DNA from: Arenicola marina
Taxonomy: Eukaryota > Annelida > Polychaeta > Arenicolidae
Direction: 5' to 3'
Assembly (NCBI GenBank): GCA_964019135.1
Contig: OZ025253.1
Location: forward strand, 11,103,059-11,167,058
Length of the DNA stretch: 64,000 bases
How positions within the stretch are numbered: the stretch's first letter is position 1; the number at the start of each line of letters is the position of its first letter. Below, piece after piece: positions 42,160 to 53,790 of this stretch. The notes under the pieces are model-generated. The model made no database searches. It was not told where the DNA came from and was given only the letters and a program-made list of their open reading frames with translations. Made by a program: the position numbers and the translations under genes.

Positions 42160-43509
42160 TTAGCAACAGCGGGGAGGTGTTTGGTAGCTGCCCGTTGGTT
42201 GGCGGTCGAAGGAACAACCACCTTGTCTCTTCTGCCTATCCCAGGTGTAACCGAATAACTCGAAATCCCTGTGATAAATACCCATTAGTCTATCTATCGT
42301 GACGTCATCCACTTCTGTGTAGGCTGTTCGAAAGGCCGCCATGTTGTCCTCCAGCGATTTGGGCTTTCTAACTGATTGGTTCAATACCGGAAGTTGATAC
42401 GGTTTACCGTCCGGACCTGGCATTCTGGAGAGCACCGCGGCCACGTCATCCTGATCCATGGTCTCCAGGCGAATTATGTGGTCGTATTTGGTGAAGCATG
42501 GATCACATTGGTCAGCGATGACAGCCCAGTGGTCGCTGTACATCCATCGGGCTTCATATCCAGCCGCCACCAACTGCACAAACTGGGTGAAGTTTGCGAT
42601 GAAGCTGTTGTCCTCATACAGCGGACCCATACCCTGGGTCATTCCGTACGCTGTAATGGCATCTCGGTGACGGCGCATAACTGGAAATATGCCGCCCTCT
42701 TTTCTAAGCCTCTCCACTTTGTCTTTGTAAGCCGAGTACAGGCGCCCAAACGGATGTCGCACAACCATGAATTTGAAGTAATCTGTCTTTAGGACTCGCT
42801 CCTTTTGCTTTGCTGTGTACTTATGGAAGAACTGAACCCCGGCCTTTTTTAAGGTTCCGCCGCGGTGAATCATAGACAGATTGTCCACGGGGTTGTCGCC
42901 AGGCGCGGGCAGGATATCGGCCAGAGCCACCCCGCTCAGGCTGGCCACCATGACGGCCTTAAAGGTGGTGCACGCCACCTTGGGCACAAAGCAGTACAGG
43001 ACACGATGAGTCTCGTCCACGTACATGTTTTTCTCGTTTCCGGGTCTCCCATCCCTAATCGTTTCGTTGGCAACCGCCTCAAGTGTGCACCCCAACGCCA
43101 CCCAACGAGTCCGGGCGCCACTAGAGCAGGTTGCCAATTCCGACGTCATGTTGTTTTCTGAAAAAGTCAGAATATGGTTTCTGATAACAATATTTTGATA
43201 CTTGCGAGGATTGAATGACATAATTTAAGTATATATTAATTATGACCTTGGGTGGTTGGGTTGAGATCAAGGACGTACGCACATTCACGCGTGCGCTGAT
43301 TATCATTTGCATACTTAGCATATTTAAAACATACCTTTAGGAGAATAAACCAGGCTTTGTCCGTTAGTAGGCGCTGTGGACAAGTATCCGCCTGCGACCC
43401 TCACATGAAAAAGGAGACTGACACAGACGGCGACAAGGACACAGATCACCAGAGTGGCCGCTGACCGCTTGTTGTACCCAGACGGGGCGGCCCTAGTCTC
43501 CGTCTCCAT
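42160..43509 (-). CDS. Carbohydrate sulfotransferase, copy A (two exons)
   Basis: Exons are 43335-43509 and 42160-43157; the intron is GT-AG, phase 1, and the product is 390 residues. The ATG at 43509 (ACCATGG context) starts METETRAAPSG. A short basic cytoplasmic tail is followed by the membrane anchor TLVICVLVAVCVSLLFHV (type II, Golgi), a stem, then the catalytic domain. It carries both PAPS-binding motifs of the HNK-1/dermatan/chondroitin 4-O sulfotransferase family: CFVPKVACTTFKAVM (5'-phosphosulfate loop) and VVRHPFGRLYSAYKDKV (3'-phosphate site). It should transfer sulfate from PAPS to a glycan hydroxyl in the Golgi; the acceptor cannot be told. An upstream in-frame Met at 43665 is less likely. 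The paralogue at 58122-59470 has identical structure. Confidence 0.93.
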
Positions 43510-43960
43510 GGTATCCGGTAACAGATCAGACTGAGACACTGCCGGCAGTAGTGGTGCTCCCACCGTCTTATATGACCGGCTGACACTTGCGAGGGAGTGG
43601 GCCCACAGTATATGCCGGCCAAGCGCCATCTCGCGGTAATATCGCGATTCATGCATACTTGGCATCGATTCTCAATGGATGGAACACGAGAGCTGACAAG
43701 GTTTACATATATCAACAGGTATAAATCAATATCATTTCGTCTAATTGAAAGAATATGGATGCAACCGTTTAGGACGAGAGTCCATTTCAGCGTGTGTAAC
43801 CGCTGTACTACTACGTGTAATTAGCATTAAACGAACGGTGATGGTTATGTTACTTGTATATCCGTGTCTGATGCGTGATGCTTGATTACCTTGCTTGGCT
43901 ACTATATGGGGCTAACCCCGGGCCGGCCGCACAGCCGTCGTAGATATCGCTAGAAATGTT

Positions 43961-44368
43961 TATATGCAAAGGTCGAAGGTCGAAAGAGAAGGTCTGGCGG
44001 ACATTTCGCAACGATGGATTGCTTTTTGGGCGAACATATTGCAACGGGCGGACACCGATGAAATGATTTTTGAGCGGACATTTTGCAACAACATTTGCGG
44101 GCGGATATTTTGCAACGTAACAGGCTCTGTCGGTCACAGATAGGCCTATTCAGTCATAAGCGCAAATGCCGCGACGCAAATCGTATTACATAAACCAAAA
44201 CAAAGCTGCAAAGCCATCGTCTTTCGCAGACGGACGGATGCCAACCACAAATGCCGTAGAGTGACGTTTTGGCCCATAGTTTCCGCGAATTTGCACGATC
44301 ATTTTGAAAATCTCTGAAGTGAGAAAGCAACACTGTGCAATTTTAATGATACCAAACATACGTTTGTA
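43961..44368. repeat. Short repeats and an inverted fragment of the foldback family
   Basis: About 43995-44120 holds four degenerate units around GCGGACATTTTGCAAC. About 44110-44215 is the reverse complement of 40400-40490 (CGCAAATGCCGCGACGCAAA). It runs into arm sequence GTAGAGTGACGTTTTGGCCC near 44250. This looks like a broken foldback copy in the opposite orientation. Confidence 0.7.
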
Positions 44369-44420
44369 TAGGGCATGCAAGTGAATCTCGTTATATGCGT
44401 GCGATACGTCACGAGATCAG
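44369..44420. mobile_element. Solo terminus of the TAGGGCATG element family
   Basis: TAGGGCATGCAAGTGAATCT followed by CGTT matches the left end of the 3.5-kb element at 53791. The match fades after about 40 bases and no right end was found nearby, so this is a truncated relative. Confidence 0.55.
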
Positions 44421-44534
44421 GTTTTGGGGACAACGACTTTATATGCGATCTTAAGTTATCACTGCGTAGCTTATTCGGTATGGGGTGCCAAATAAATCCC
44501 CTCTATTTAATCGGCAAAAGTCGATACTTTTGTA

Positions 44535-44650
44535 CAAAATCCATTCCGTCGAGACGAAATCAATTCTGTTGGGACGAAATCCATTCTGTCGAGACAAAAT
44601 CCCATTCTATCGAGACAAAATCCATTCTATCGAGACAAAATCCATTCTGA
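44535..44650. repeat. ~21-bp minisatellite
   Basis: Five to six units of the type AAATCCATTCTGTCGAGAC, with C/T and A/G variation. Confidence 0.85.
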
Positions 44651-44819
44651 CTTTTTTTTTGACACATTTTTTTCCTTGGTGTTCACGTTATACGAATTTT
44701 AGAGTTTTTTTTTCTCGCAAAATCCATGTTCTATCATTAGTGGCAATTGGCACTATACTTTTTGGTAATCGGTCTCAGTCTATCAATTGACGATAACCGT
44801 TGTATATTTCAAGCAGTTC

Positions 44820-45424
44820 ATGACTTCAGTGCTTGACTCTGGTTTACTTTGGAAAGACCATGTACACTATATAAAGGGCAAAATAGCTAGAGGTTAGGAA
44901 TCCTTACAAAGGCCAGAAAGGTGTTTAAAAGTGAAATCTTACGTATGTTATACTATAGTTTTATATTTCCATATCTTTCGTATGTTATCGAATTATGGGG
45001 AGCTGCATTTGAATCCTATGTTAAGCCATTGAATACTTTGCAGAAATAAGCTATCAGAATCTTATATGGTGTTCCTAAACTTGTTCATACTAAACCAGTT
45101 TTTGTCTGAAATAATCTTCTACCCTAAGCCTCCTTTTATGAATATAAGATGTTATTTTTTATGTACAGGCAATACCATGAGATACATCCAGAAATTATAA
45201 AGAAAATGTTTGTCCGAAACCAAAATGTTCATAAGTATCTAAGAAGATCGTCCAATAACTTACGAGCACCAAAATATAGAAATAATTGTATGAAAATGTC
45301 AGATAGGAATATGGGAACGCCTGTATTTAATAAGTGGTTTACCAGGCTTAACTTTCTATGCTCTATACATGTATTTAAGAGAATGGGAAAAAGTATGTTG
45401 TTAAAAGAAGTTATTGATAATTGA
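44820..45424 (+). pseudogene. Second LINE reverse-transcriptase C-terminal remnant
   Basis: Plus-strand blocks LWKDHVHYIKGKIARG, VFKSEILRMLYYSFIFPYLS, YVIELWGAAFESYVKPLNTL and AIRILYGVPKLVHTKPVF follow the usual order of the region after the RT palm in animal LINEs. MLFFMYRQYHEIHPEIIKKM continues the C-terminus, ending with a stop at 45422. One frameshift and two or three stops interrupt it. It is a different family from the remnant at 40.5 kb and is in the opposite orientation. Confidence 0.8.
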
Positions 45425-46165
45425 GACATAGCATTTGAGATCGTAATTATAACTTGCATACAATTCGTAGCCTAACAATATCTGAGTGATTAAACAATTG
45501 TTTTGCGTACGGCATTATTATGAAAAAATATGTTTAATTTTATATATAAATTATTTTTTGTCTTTTATATTTATTGGGGGTGTGTGTGTGTGGGGGAGGG
45601 GGGCTTTCTCCTTTTTGTTCTTTTTCTTTTTCTTGCACTAGCATATAAGCACCACTTTTGCTCAGTTTGCACATGAAAATGTAATGTATATGTTTTTTAG
45701 ATAAAATAAACCTATTATTATTGCAGCACAAACGTTTCCCTTAAATATCACGTATTTAATGTTATGCCTGTATGTGTTAATTGTGAAATTTCTACTACAT
45801 TGTGATGTACTCAACTATTATGCATATATGTATGTAGGCCTATGAGCATTTTGTTTCAAGTGCAACAAGAGGAATTAAGATAGGCAGTGTGCCTGTTTTC
45901 TAATGGCCAATAAAATATGTTTAAACCAAAGCAGAATTGTCCTTTTTTCAATTTTCTGTTTAACAAAAGGGAAAGCAGAAAAAGGTTTCGGCAATTCCTT
46001 TTCCCATTACTGTTTTGAAACATGAAAAAGCAAAAAAAGGTAAAAGTCATCAGAAACGGTTTGCCCTTTTTGAAAGGAGCAAAACAAAAATAGGTAACAC
46101 TCGCCCGATACCTTTTACCCTTTTGTAACGTGCAAACGAAAACACTCTAGCAAATCTGTTTCGAG
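45425..46165. other. AT-rich non-coding stretch
   Basis: It may be the 3' tail region of the LINE remnant. A (TG)n stretch lies near 45580. No gene is recognised. Confidence 0.45.
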
Positions 46166-46495
46166 CTCGTGATCTATGGCTCCAGACTATGGCTCTTGGC
46201 GACGGGCTATTGCAATGGGCGACGGGCTATGACACTTGGCGCCGGGCTATGGCTCTCGGTGCCGGTCTATGGCTCCCGGTGCCGGGCTATGGCTCCGAGT
46301 TATGGCTCTGAGCGTCAGGCTATGGCTCCTGGCTTCAGGCTATGGCTCCGGGGTATGGCTCTTGGTGCCGGGCTATGGCTCCGGCCTATGGGTCTCAGTG
46401 CCGTGCTATGGCTCCAGGCTATTGCTTTGGGCGTCGGGCTATGGCTCTCTGTGCCGGGCTATGGCTCTGTACGCTGGACTATGGCTCCTTGCGCG
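46166..46495. repeat. ~20-bp GC-rich minisatellite
   Basis: About sixteen degenerate units of GGGCTATGGCTCTCGGTGCC type, with units of 15-21 bases. All three plus-strand frames stay open because the unit rarely makes a stop. I do not call a protein. Confidence 0.93.
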
Positions 46496-47200
46496 GAAAG
46501 ATGTGCATGGCAGCATCTAGAAATTCAAAATATATCGTACATTAATTATAAGATTATATTACATTAAATTTGAACGTGCATAGTGATCGGATCAGTGACT
46601 GCACACTGGGCAAAAGATTTTCATGATAAAAATAATATGCGGATCGCTAGGAATCTAACAAAATAGACATCGAGCTGGCTATTATAACACATCAATGCAT
46701 TTATCTGGTAAACGTTTGGACCCATGCAAAATCCATATGAATAAATCACAAAAACGCATTTCTGCAATGATCAACCAATATAGTTTACCTTCTGCACATA
46801 CTGTTAAGCATATTTTATTTCCTTGAAATGTACGAAATGTGGAAGGAGCCTCCGCCCAGGTTAGTTTATTTATCAGCCACAGTCGCAAATCCACGAAATC
46901 TTTTATGTAATTTTTTACTAACCTTTTCAGGGTTATCTTTGATGCAATCGAAGAAGAACGTTGGTTTCTGCAGCTTTATTTGTGCCAGACTGTTTTCCGC
47001 TAGGTCCTTCGGCAATGTTCTGACATTGGCTGTTAACTACAAGTTTTGTAGAGTAATATTAACACAATCGATAGAAAACTGATAGAATGATGGCAAAACA
47101 TGGAAAGCAAAACATGTTAAATGTTAAAATAGAACACATGCGCCATGCAGGGTGGCACCAGATAAAACGCTGGGCTAAATTGTTATAGGTTTAACTACAT

Positions 47201-47329
47201 ACAAGCCTTACAACAGCTGGGCCACTTCAACACTCTAGCTCACACAGGCCTTACAACAGCTGGGCCACTTCAACACTCTAGCTCACACAGGCCTTACAAC
47301 AGCTGGGCCACTTCAACACTCTAGCTCAC
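47201..47329. repeat. 43-bp tandem repeat, three units (copy B)
   Basis: Three units of the 43-base sequence found twice at 34895-34980. Confidence 0.95.
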
Positions 47330-47817
47330 ACAGCCCTGGTAAAACTAAGCCTAATCAGCCATGGGACAATCAAAACCAAGGCGTTTATTGGCAGTCACAT
47401 GCAGTGAAAATTGAAACTGTACCCCATGATGATTTAGTTACTTGTATACTGTTTGAACTTGGGGGTTATATACACTACCCGCAGAGCGAGCTACAGTCAA
47501 ATAAGAATGTTTGTTGATGAATGTTATAAAAAGCGAACAATCCATTACCTAGCTGTTCCCCTTCGCAAATTATAAATTGACTTAATGCATTATTAGAGAA
47601 ATATGAATTATTATTTCACTATCACATAAATATTAACTAAGAATATGGATTTAGACTACAAATTTCATGTACATTAAGAGAGTTAAAATTAACATTTGTA
47701 ACAGTGGAATTTCATCAATCAAGATCATAAAATTACTGTAATTTCTTCTTTTCTAAAATTTTTTGTAAGCTTAACCAAAGAATATATCTATTTTTTACAC
47801 TGTAAAGTATTGTCAAT

Positions 47818-48350
47818 ATCATTTAACAGTGTATCTTTTTTTAGTTTTGAGCTTGAAGTTAGATTTTTAATATATCTAAACGAAATAGACGCCAGAACGT
47901 TCATTATTTCCACACTGAAGAACATCAGCAAACCGGGAATATGGCCATTTTCATTCGCCGGTTGGCATTTATATGAGCTGTTTTCTCGGCTGTTATGCCT
48001 CCATCTAGTTCCTAAAATGATATTATTGGATAGTCAAGATATCTATCTGTACTAAGTGGGTTTTTGTTTTAAGAAAACACCCTGTTAACCTATGATAAAC
48101 CGTTGAAAATTATACAGCTGTAAGTCAGTACCCGCAGAGCGAGCTACAGTCAAAGTTTGGTATCATTAAAATGGTCTACTGCTGAGTTCTCGCGTCAGTG
48201 ATTTTTAGAGCGATCGCAGCACAATCGCGGAAAATATAGGCCGAAACGTGAGTCTACGGTATTTATGACTTTGACTATAGAGTTTCCCCGGAACACGCGC
48301 ATGCCAGAATTTCCCCTGGAACGGTCTATTGACCCAACAGCATTGTAATG
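47818..48350. repeat. Dispersed repeat, arm 1 (inverted copy at 59704-60062)
   Basis: Shared segments read in opposite directions: TTCCACACTGAAGAACATCA and GCCGGTTGGCATT here, TGATGTTCTTCAGTGTGGAA and AATGCCAACCGGC near 59945-60010. It contains the MITE 48147-48277, which the other copy lacks. Its content is unknown; an 81-codon open frame here is not conserved in the other copy. Confidence 0.85.
48147..48277. mobile_element. 131-bp TA-target MITE with a visible empty site
   Basis: The ends are CAGTCAAAG and CTTTGACTA, with flanking TA on both sides (48145-48146 and 48278-48279). The inverted copy of the surrounding repeat at about 59750 has an uninterrupted single TA at this place. The interior has GCGTCAGTG...GCGATCGC and GGAAAATATAGGCCGAAACG, linking it to the other MITEs of this window. 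Tc1/mariner mobilisation is inferred from the TA target. Confidence 0.88.
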
Positions 48351-48409
48351 TTCCGGTGCACCAAGAGTCAACTCAAGCTTATGTTCCAGAACATTGTAAA
48401 TTTATAGCC

Positions 48410-49195
48410 ACTATAGTCGCAACGGAAACTCTCCGGACAACGAAATTTCTCGTTTACGAGAAAATATTCACTCATTTGAAGAAACAAATACTTTTTGTGT
48501 GAACTTCAAGTCGGGGCCTAATAAGTGTATGTCAACTCACGTTTCCCGAGACACTTGTATATAAACTATAAGCAAATGTTGCTTTGCTGCACTTCGAAGC
48601 AGCCGATCGGCTTGATGGCGCCATTCACTGTTTACTGTGACGTCATTGGGCGATACCATTTACATCTCTATAAGAGGTCATAGGTTTGAATTCCTTTGTA
48701 GTGAATTTATCATTAACTCTGGTTATAAGCATCGACGCCCACCTGAAGTTACCCAGAGTGGACTTGAAATCACTTTGGTATCAATTGAGGATTCATTGCA
48801 CGAAGGCATACGACTCCTGCAAAAGTGGGTAGAGCAGATCAACCACTACCCCCTGACCATTGCATTCAACCTCGGTACCCTCGTCAAATGACGATATGGA
48901 TTTTGCCAACCTGATCTAGGTTTTGAACCAATCAGGTGGCGGTTGGATGACCTTCACCTTTGCAAGACTGACAAGTGAACGATAAAAACATCATCGTCTG
49001 CTCTATTGAATAGCGTGGCAGGTCATGTATTGTGAGGAAAAGAATCACACTACAGGTCGGATAAAAGATTGATTAGACGTCCCTCAGTTCATAGGTAAGG
49101 AATAAGCATAGATTTCGTCCCCAACTCGTACCGTAAAAAAACAATTCGAAAATTCCGTTGTTCGGACAGTTTCTGTTGCGACTATAGTGGGTCAT
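48410..49195. other. Segment bounded by inverted repeats, function unknown
   Basis: CCACTATAGTCGCAACGGAA at 48410 and its near reverse complement at about 49165-49190 bound this stretch. The right-hand version is also present in copy A (near 35840), so only the left part may be inserted. An 84-codon frame at 48637-48891 ends NLGTLVK; I do not recognise it. Confidence 0.4.
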
Positions 49196-51054
49196 TCTAC
49201 AGAAACTGCATAATTTCAAAAGTGAAATTTTGAAAATTTAGTTTGTTCAAGTTTGTTCAAATCACGTGATATTTTCCATGTGTAACCTCTAGATATCCAT
49301 GTTTTTGAAAACAAACAGAGCCGAGCTTACACGTTTACAGGAACTTCCCAATTGAACAGGAAAGGAATGATGTCACCCACATTTTGTCAACTCTGTTACC
49401 GGACAATATTATAAGTCCCCGTGCCTAAAACCTTTTAATAAATACTAGTTCACTGATAATTCGCCTCACATGGTATGTGGTCAATATGCCTAACATTTCA
49501 CTATGAAATTAACTGCTGAAAACCGATGAAGTTCGATATCAATATGCAACAAATAATTGTTACGCCCAAACATCACAGTTCTGCACCAGATTTGTTACTG
49601 CTAATGTGCAGAAAGATCGTTGTATTATTACAAATAAAACCTTAACTTTGCCTACCGATATGAGAGATATCATTAAGAGTATAAATGCCATGAACAGTCT
49701 ATCACTTCGAATAAGAAATATTTATATTCGTGTTGTAACAGAGCTGACATCTGGTAACAGGGCTGACGTCTGGTAACAGATCTGATATGCGTGTGGTCAA
49801 TTGCTGAGAATGCCCAACAGAGGTGCCTTTTATCCATCCACCTTTGCCTGCTTTACGTCAGTGACGGTCATTCTTAATTTATAAATGATGTGAACTGTCA
49901 ACCATTTAGAATTGGAAATATGTATGGTAACAGAGCTGACATCTGGTAACTGGACAGGCATACGCTAAAAAGGCCTAAAGGAAATGGCTAACATTCATAT
50001 CTGCGCAGGTTTTAAGTCGGTGACGGTAATTTTTAGTATCCTTTCAACCTTCGCCCGAGCAAATTAAGAAAGGCTACGCTCCCTTAGAGATAATGTGTAG
50101 TCCAGTTTTTTTCTGATGGATAAGTTAGCAGTTTAGCAGATGCACATGACAATGAGTAAAGGACGGATACATGCGTAACTATATCTCTTCACTGCAATTG
50201 TTTCAGGGTAATTATTATTATTGTTTATTTCGTACCAAATCATCGCGCGAAAGATGTTTCTTACACTAGAAACGTAAGCATGGCGTAAGCATGGTTTAAT
50301 TCAACCTTGTATGTATCTTAACACAGTTAACTATCATTATACGCGGTCAGTCATAAATAAGGCAACTCAGCCTCCAGACCTCTTTATCCAATAGCCGCCT
50401 TCTATAAAGACGGCTCCTCCTGATTGTCTACATAAATTATCATTTGAAAGTCGCTTGATGAAACTTGTGTACTTTAATAAGCGAACGATCATTGTACCAC
50501 ATTGACGCCTCTTTGGCCTATCTGCAACTGAGTTTGACAAAACAATAAGTTATAAATAACGGCTTAAAAACGCTTGGTTCTTATTCTTTATTTCCAAATG
50601 ATATTTCAATTAATGGCGAACTATAACAAAATCGGGTAGATGGCCTAATTGCTTTCCCTAAGTACATCATTTAGGGTTCAAGTCGCACTCACACTCTCTA
50701 GCAGGTTTCATTGACAGTTTTTACTTTGCCCGTTTTGTTCCTATTAGACCAGTTCAGTTGTTTTCTCTTTAGGTTTGGCTGCAGACACTGCCATTTTGTA
50801 AATGAAATAAGTTTTGAACTCTTGCAATGCTAATTTTTTGCGTTTAATGAATGTATTATCCGGTATGTAAAATAAGAAATATGTCGAAAACTAGGTAATC
50901 GTATTGGCGAAGGGAAGGAGGGGGGGTGGGGAGGGGGGAGATCTGGTACAGACCAGAAAGAGTTCATAGTATTTCTAGAAATTTGAAAAGAGGGCTGCGG
51001 GGGGTGGGGGGGTGACCGCAAGTGTCCAACCAAGTTTCTTACAAATGGAAGGAG
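49196..51054. other. Non-coding part of copy B
   Basis: Counterpart of 35870-38500 in copy A, with GGTAACAG-GCTGAC motifs near 49735-49940. At about 50836 the sequence departs from copy A and rejoins it at about 51013. Confidence 0.5.
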
Positions 51055-51575
51055 GCAGGGGCGTGTGATTAATTCTTGAGGGGGGTGGGGGGGGGGGCAC
51101 AAAAATAGAAAATAATGCGTGTAAAAGCCTGAGACGTAGGTGAGCCCGGTGCATAGAATTTGAAAGAGGGGGCTGGATAAGGTATAGCTTAGGGTCTGAA
51201 ATAGAAGGGCACGTGCCCTCTGTGCCCCCCAACCCCCCTGGCAGGGGGCACATAACTGAAAAAGGGGGGATATATCCTAGGGTCTGAAAGTGGGGGCACG
51301 TGCCCCATGGGACGGCACCTCAGATGGCCTTGATTTTGCATGGAAAGACGGCATCCTTCCCAATAGGGGTCATTGAGAAAATTTAAACTTTGTAACAGTC
51401 CTGGAGGGGGGGAGGGGGGGGGAGGGGTGGGGGGGGGGGGGGTAAATCCCCTCTTTTTATGGATCCTCCACTTAGAGATTAAAAGACCAGACTTTTACAG
51501 TGCATTGTCTAGTTCCTAAATGTGGTGGGGTGGGGTGGTCGCGGCCTAACCCCGGCCCCCTAGATCCGCCCCTGC
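51055..51575. mobile_element. Probable MITE with CAGGGGCG-type ends (copy B)
   Basis: Counterpart of 38503-39006, with longer G runs (near 51400-51440). Confidence 0.5.
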
Positions 51576-52487
51576 TCGGTGCTATGAGTTTATTAGGCGG
51601 TTTGATAAGGGTCCCTCATACCCCTGCTACTAGGAATAAGGTGGCTAACGTAGGGCCTAGCTGTAATGTCAGAAACAGCTATTACATGATCTAGCTGTCA
51701 GCTCTGTGGCCCATGCTGTCAGCCCTGTTACCATGTCAGTGGTAACAGGGCTGCCATTTTCGTCAGTTAATGCCGGTCTGCATCGTGTCAGCCGTGATTA
51801 TCGATCACACATGATGTTCTCTTTAATGCTACTTAAGCTATCAATAGGTCTCAACTTTTGTTCAGGGGAAATATTGGACCATCTATAAAATGTCTGCGTA
51901 ACAGTGCTGACCACATATGCTTTACCCTGTTCATAAATGACTTTCGATGTCGTAAAGAAAACGTTTCTCTCTCAGTGAGGGCCCGCGTGTCTGCAAATTT
52001 GCTACCAACAGGGATGGAGCACTTCCTTCTCAGCCCACATAATTTTCTAGGGAACAGGGCTGACAGAAAATCAGGGGACAGGCATACAACGTGACATATT
52101 TCTGGAACAGGCATACAACGTGACATATTTCTGGAAATGTGGACATAGCTGACATTAGACCACCCTTCATACATGCTCTAATATCTATGTAATAACTTCA
52201 AATAGAAATCGTAGTGAAATAACGATATTTCAGTCCATTGAAACACCAAGGAATGACAAGACAGGGCTTCTGGGACAGGTCATTATTGGCGCTATATGAC
52301 TTTCATTCCGAATAATATATAAACCGGTGATGGCTAGAATGAAACACATGCTGTTGATGACCTTGATTTAATTGACCAACCAAATGAAACTATCAGGCCC
52401 AAATACGATTTTTTATGATGATATCCTCGGCAGGACCTTAATTATTCCCTTACCGTAGAATGACCCCTATAGGTCTTTAAAAAAAGT

Positions 52488-52960
52488 CAAATGCAAAAAG
52501 GCCGTGGAGTGACGTTTCGGCCCATATTTTCCGCGAGTTGGCCGCGATCGCTCTGAAAATCACTGACGCGAGAAAGCAACACTGTGCAATCAAACGTACT
52601 TTTGTACAGCAATGTTATCCCTTTTTATGATACAAACAATGATTTTTCATGCTGACACTCCATTGGCAGTAGACGCAAACATGCTAAAGCACACGTCATA
52701 AAATGATGTAGTTGTCATGGCGCAGAACGGTGCTATGAACCATCCATGTTCTATATTTAAACCAGCCACGAGGACACCATGGCAACTATAGAGCCTTTCA
52801 TTGTCTGTGCTTTAGTATATTTGCAGCAATGTGTCTGCTGCCAATGGAGTGCCAGCATGAAGAAATATGGTTTATATATCCAGCAGTACAAACGATAGTG
52901 ATTTTCAAAATGATTGCGGCAAATTTGCGGAAAATATGGGCCAAAACGTCTCTATGGCAT
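52488..52960. mobile_element. Long foldback element (copy B)
   Basis: Counterpart of 39905-40390 with the same arms; scattered differences have accumulated since duplication. Confidence 0.8.
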
Positions 52961-53049
52961 TTGTGGTTGGTATCCGTCCGTCTGTGAAAGGCTGGATTTG
53001 CAGCTTTGTTCTGGTTTAAGTAATACGATTTGCGTCGCGGCATTTGCGC

Positions 53050-53790
53050 TTATGACTCAATAATCCTATCTGTGACCGACAGAGCTTGCCGCAGTCGTCG
53101 CATCGATGACCTGTCGATGGTCTTGGTTTGTACTGGGTGCCTAGATTGGCGCTTGAGGTTCAGTTTCGCAAACCAGAGCCAGTCGTGGGCCACATCTTGC
53201 ATATAAGATGAACGTTCCCAAGCCAACGAAGATGTCTTTTGTTTCACAAGAGCAAGAATGCTTGGCAGGTTGGCGCTGGCTAACACGTCAGCATTCGTTA
53301 CGCTGTCTTGCCAAGTTTTGTCTAAAATGTCTCGCAGGCAACGGAAATGGAACTTATTCAATTTTATTTGTTGGCCACATCAGGTAGTCCTCGTTTCACT
53401 GCCATACAGCAGGCTACTTAGAACACACCCTCTGTAGCTTAGAATTTTGGGGCCAATGGTTAGTTTTTAATTTTTCCAAACACGTTTGTTGAACCTACCA
53501 AAGGTGAGGGTTGACTTCCCAATGCGACTATTTATTTCCTCGTCCAGGGATAGATTATCCGTGACGGTATTTCTCAGGTAACAAAACTTATTAACCCTCT
53601 CTAAAGGCATGTTATTTAGGGTAATCACTGGCGGTGTAATAGCCCCTTGGCTCAGCACGACTGTTTTTTTTAATACTTATAGTCAAAGCGAATAACGCAC
53701 ACGCATTTGAGAGTCGACTCATGAGTCTCTGCAGCTGGCTTTCTGAATGCGCAACCAGCGCTGCGTCGTCCGCAAATAGCAGTTCTCTTA
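53050..53790 (-). pseudogene. LINE reverse transcriptase remnant, copy B, 3' part
   Basis: It contains the same C-terminal blocks as copy A (FHFRCLRDILDKTWQDSVTN, NKFCYLRNTVTDNLSLDEEI and the FADD region). It is cut at 53790 by the 3521-base element. The 5' part resumes beyond the element and MITE at about 57450-57720. Confidence 0.88.

Larger units (their letters stand above)
34574..43960. repeat. Segmental duplication, copy A (9.4 kb)
   Basis: Almost the whole interval aligns in order and direct orientation to copy B (46895-60580), from the shared CTTTTATGTAATTTTTTACT at the left to GCACAGCCGTCG at the right. Blocks private to A are 35131-35458 and about 37475-38455. The copy contains a LINE remnant, foldback elements and one sulfotransferase gene. 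Confidence 0.95.

Noticed and set aside
43121..43321. Upstream extension of the sulfotransferase frame (and 59120-59282 in copy B)
   Set aside because: Intron sequence read through; the acceptor TTTTTCAG and the phase-1 match to the anchor exon explain the true junction.
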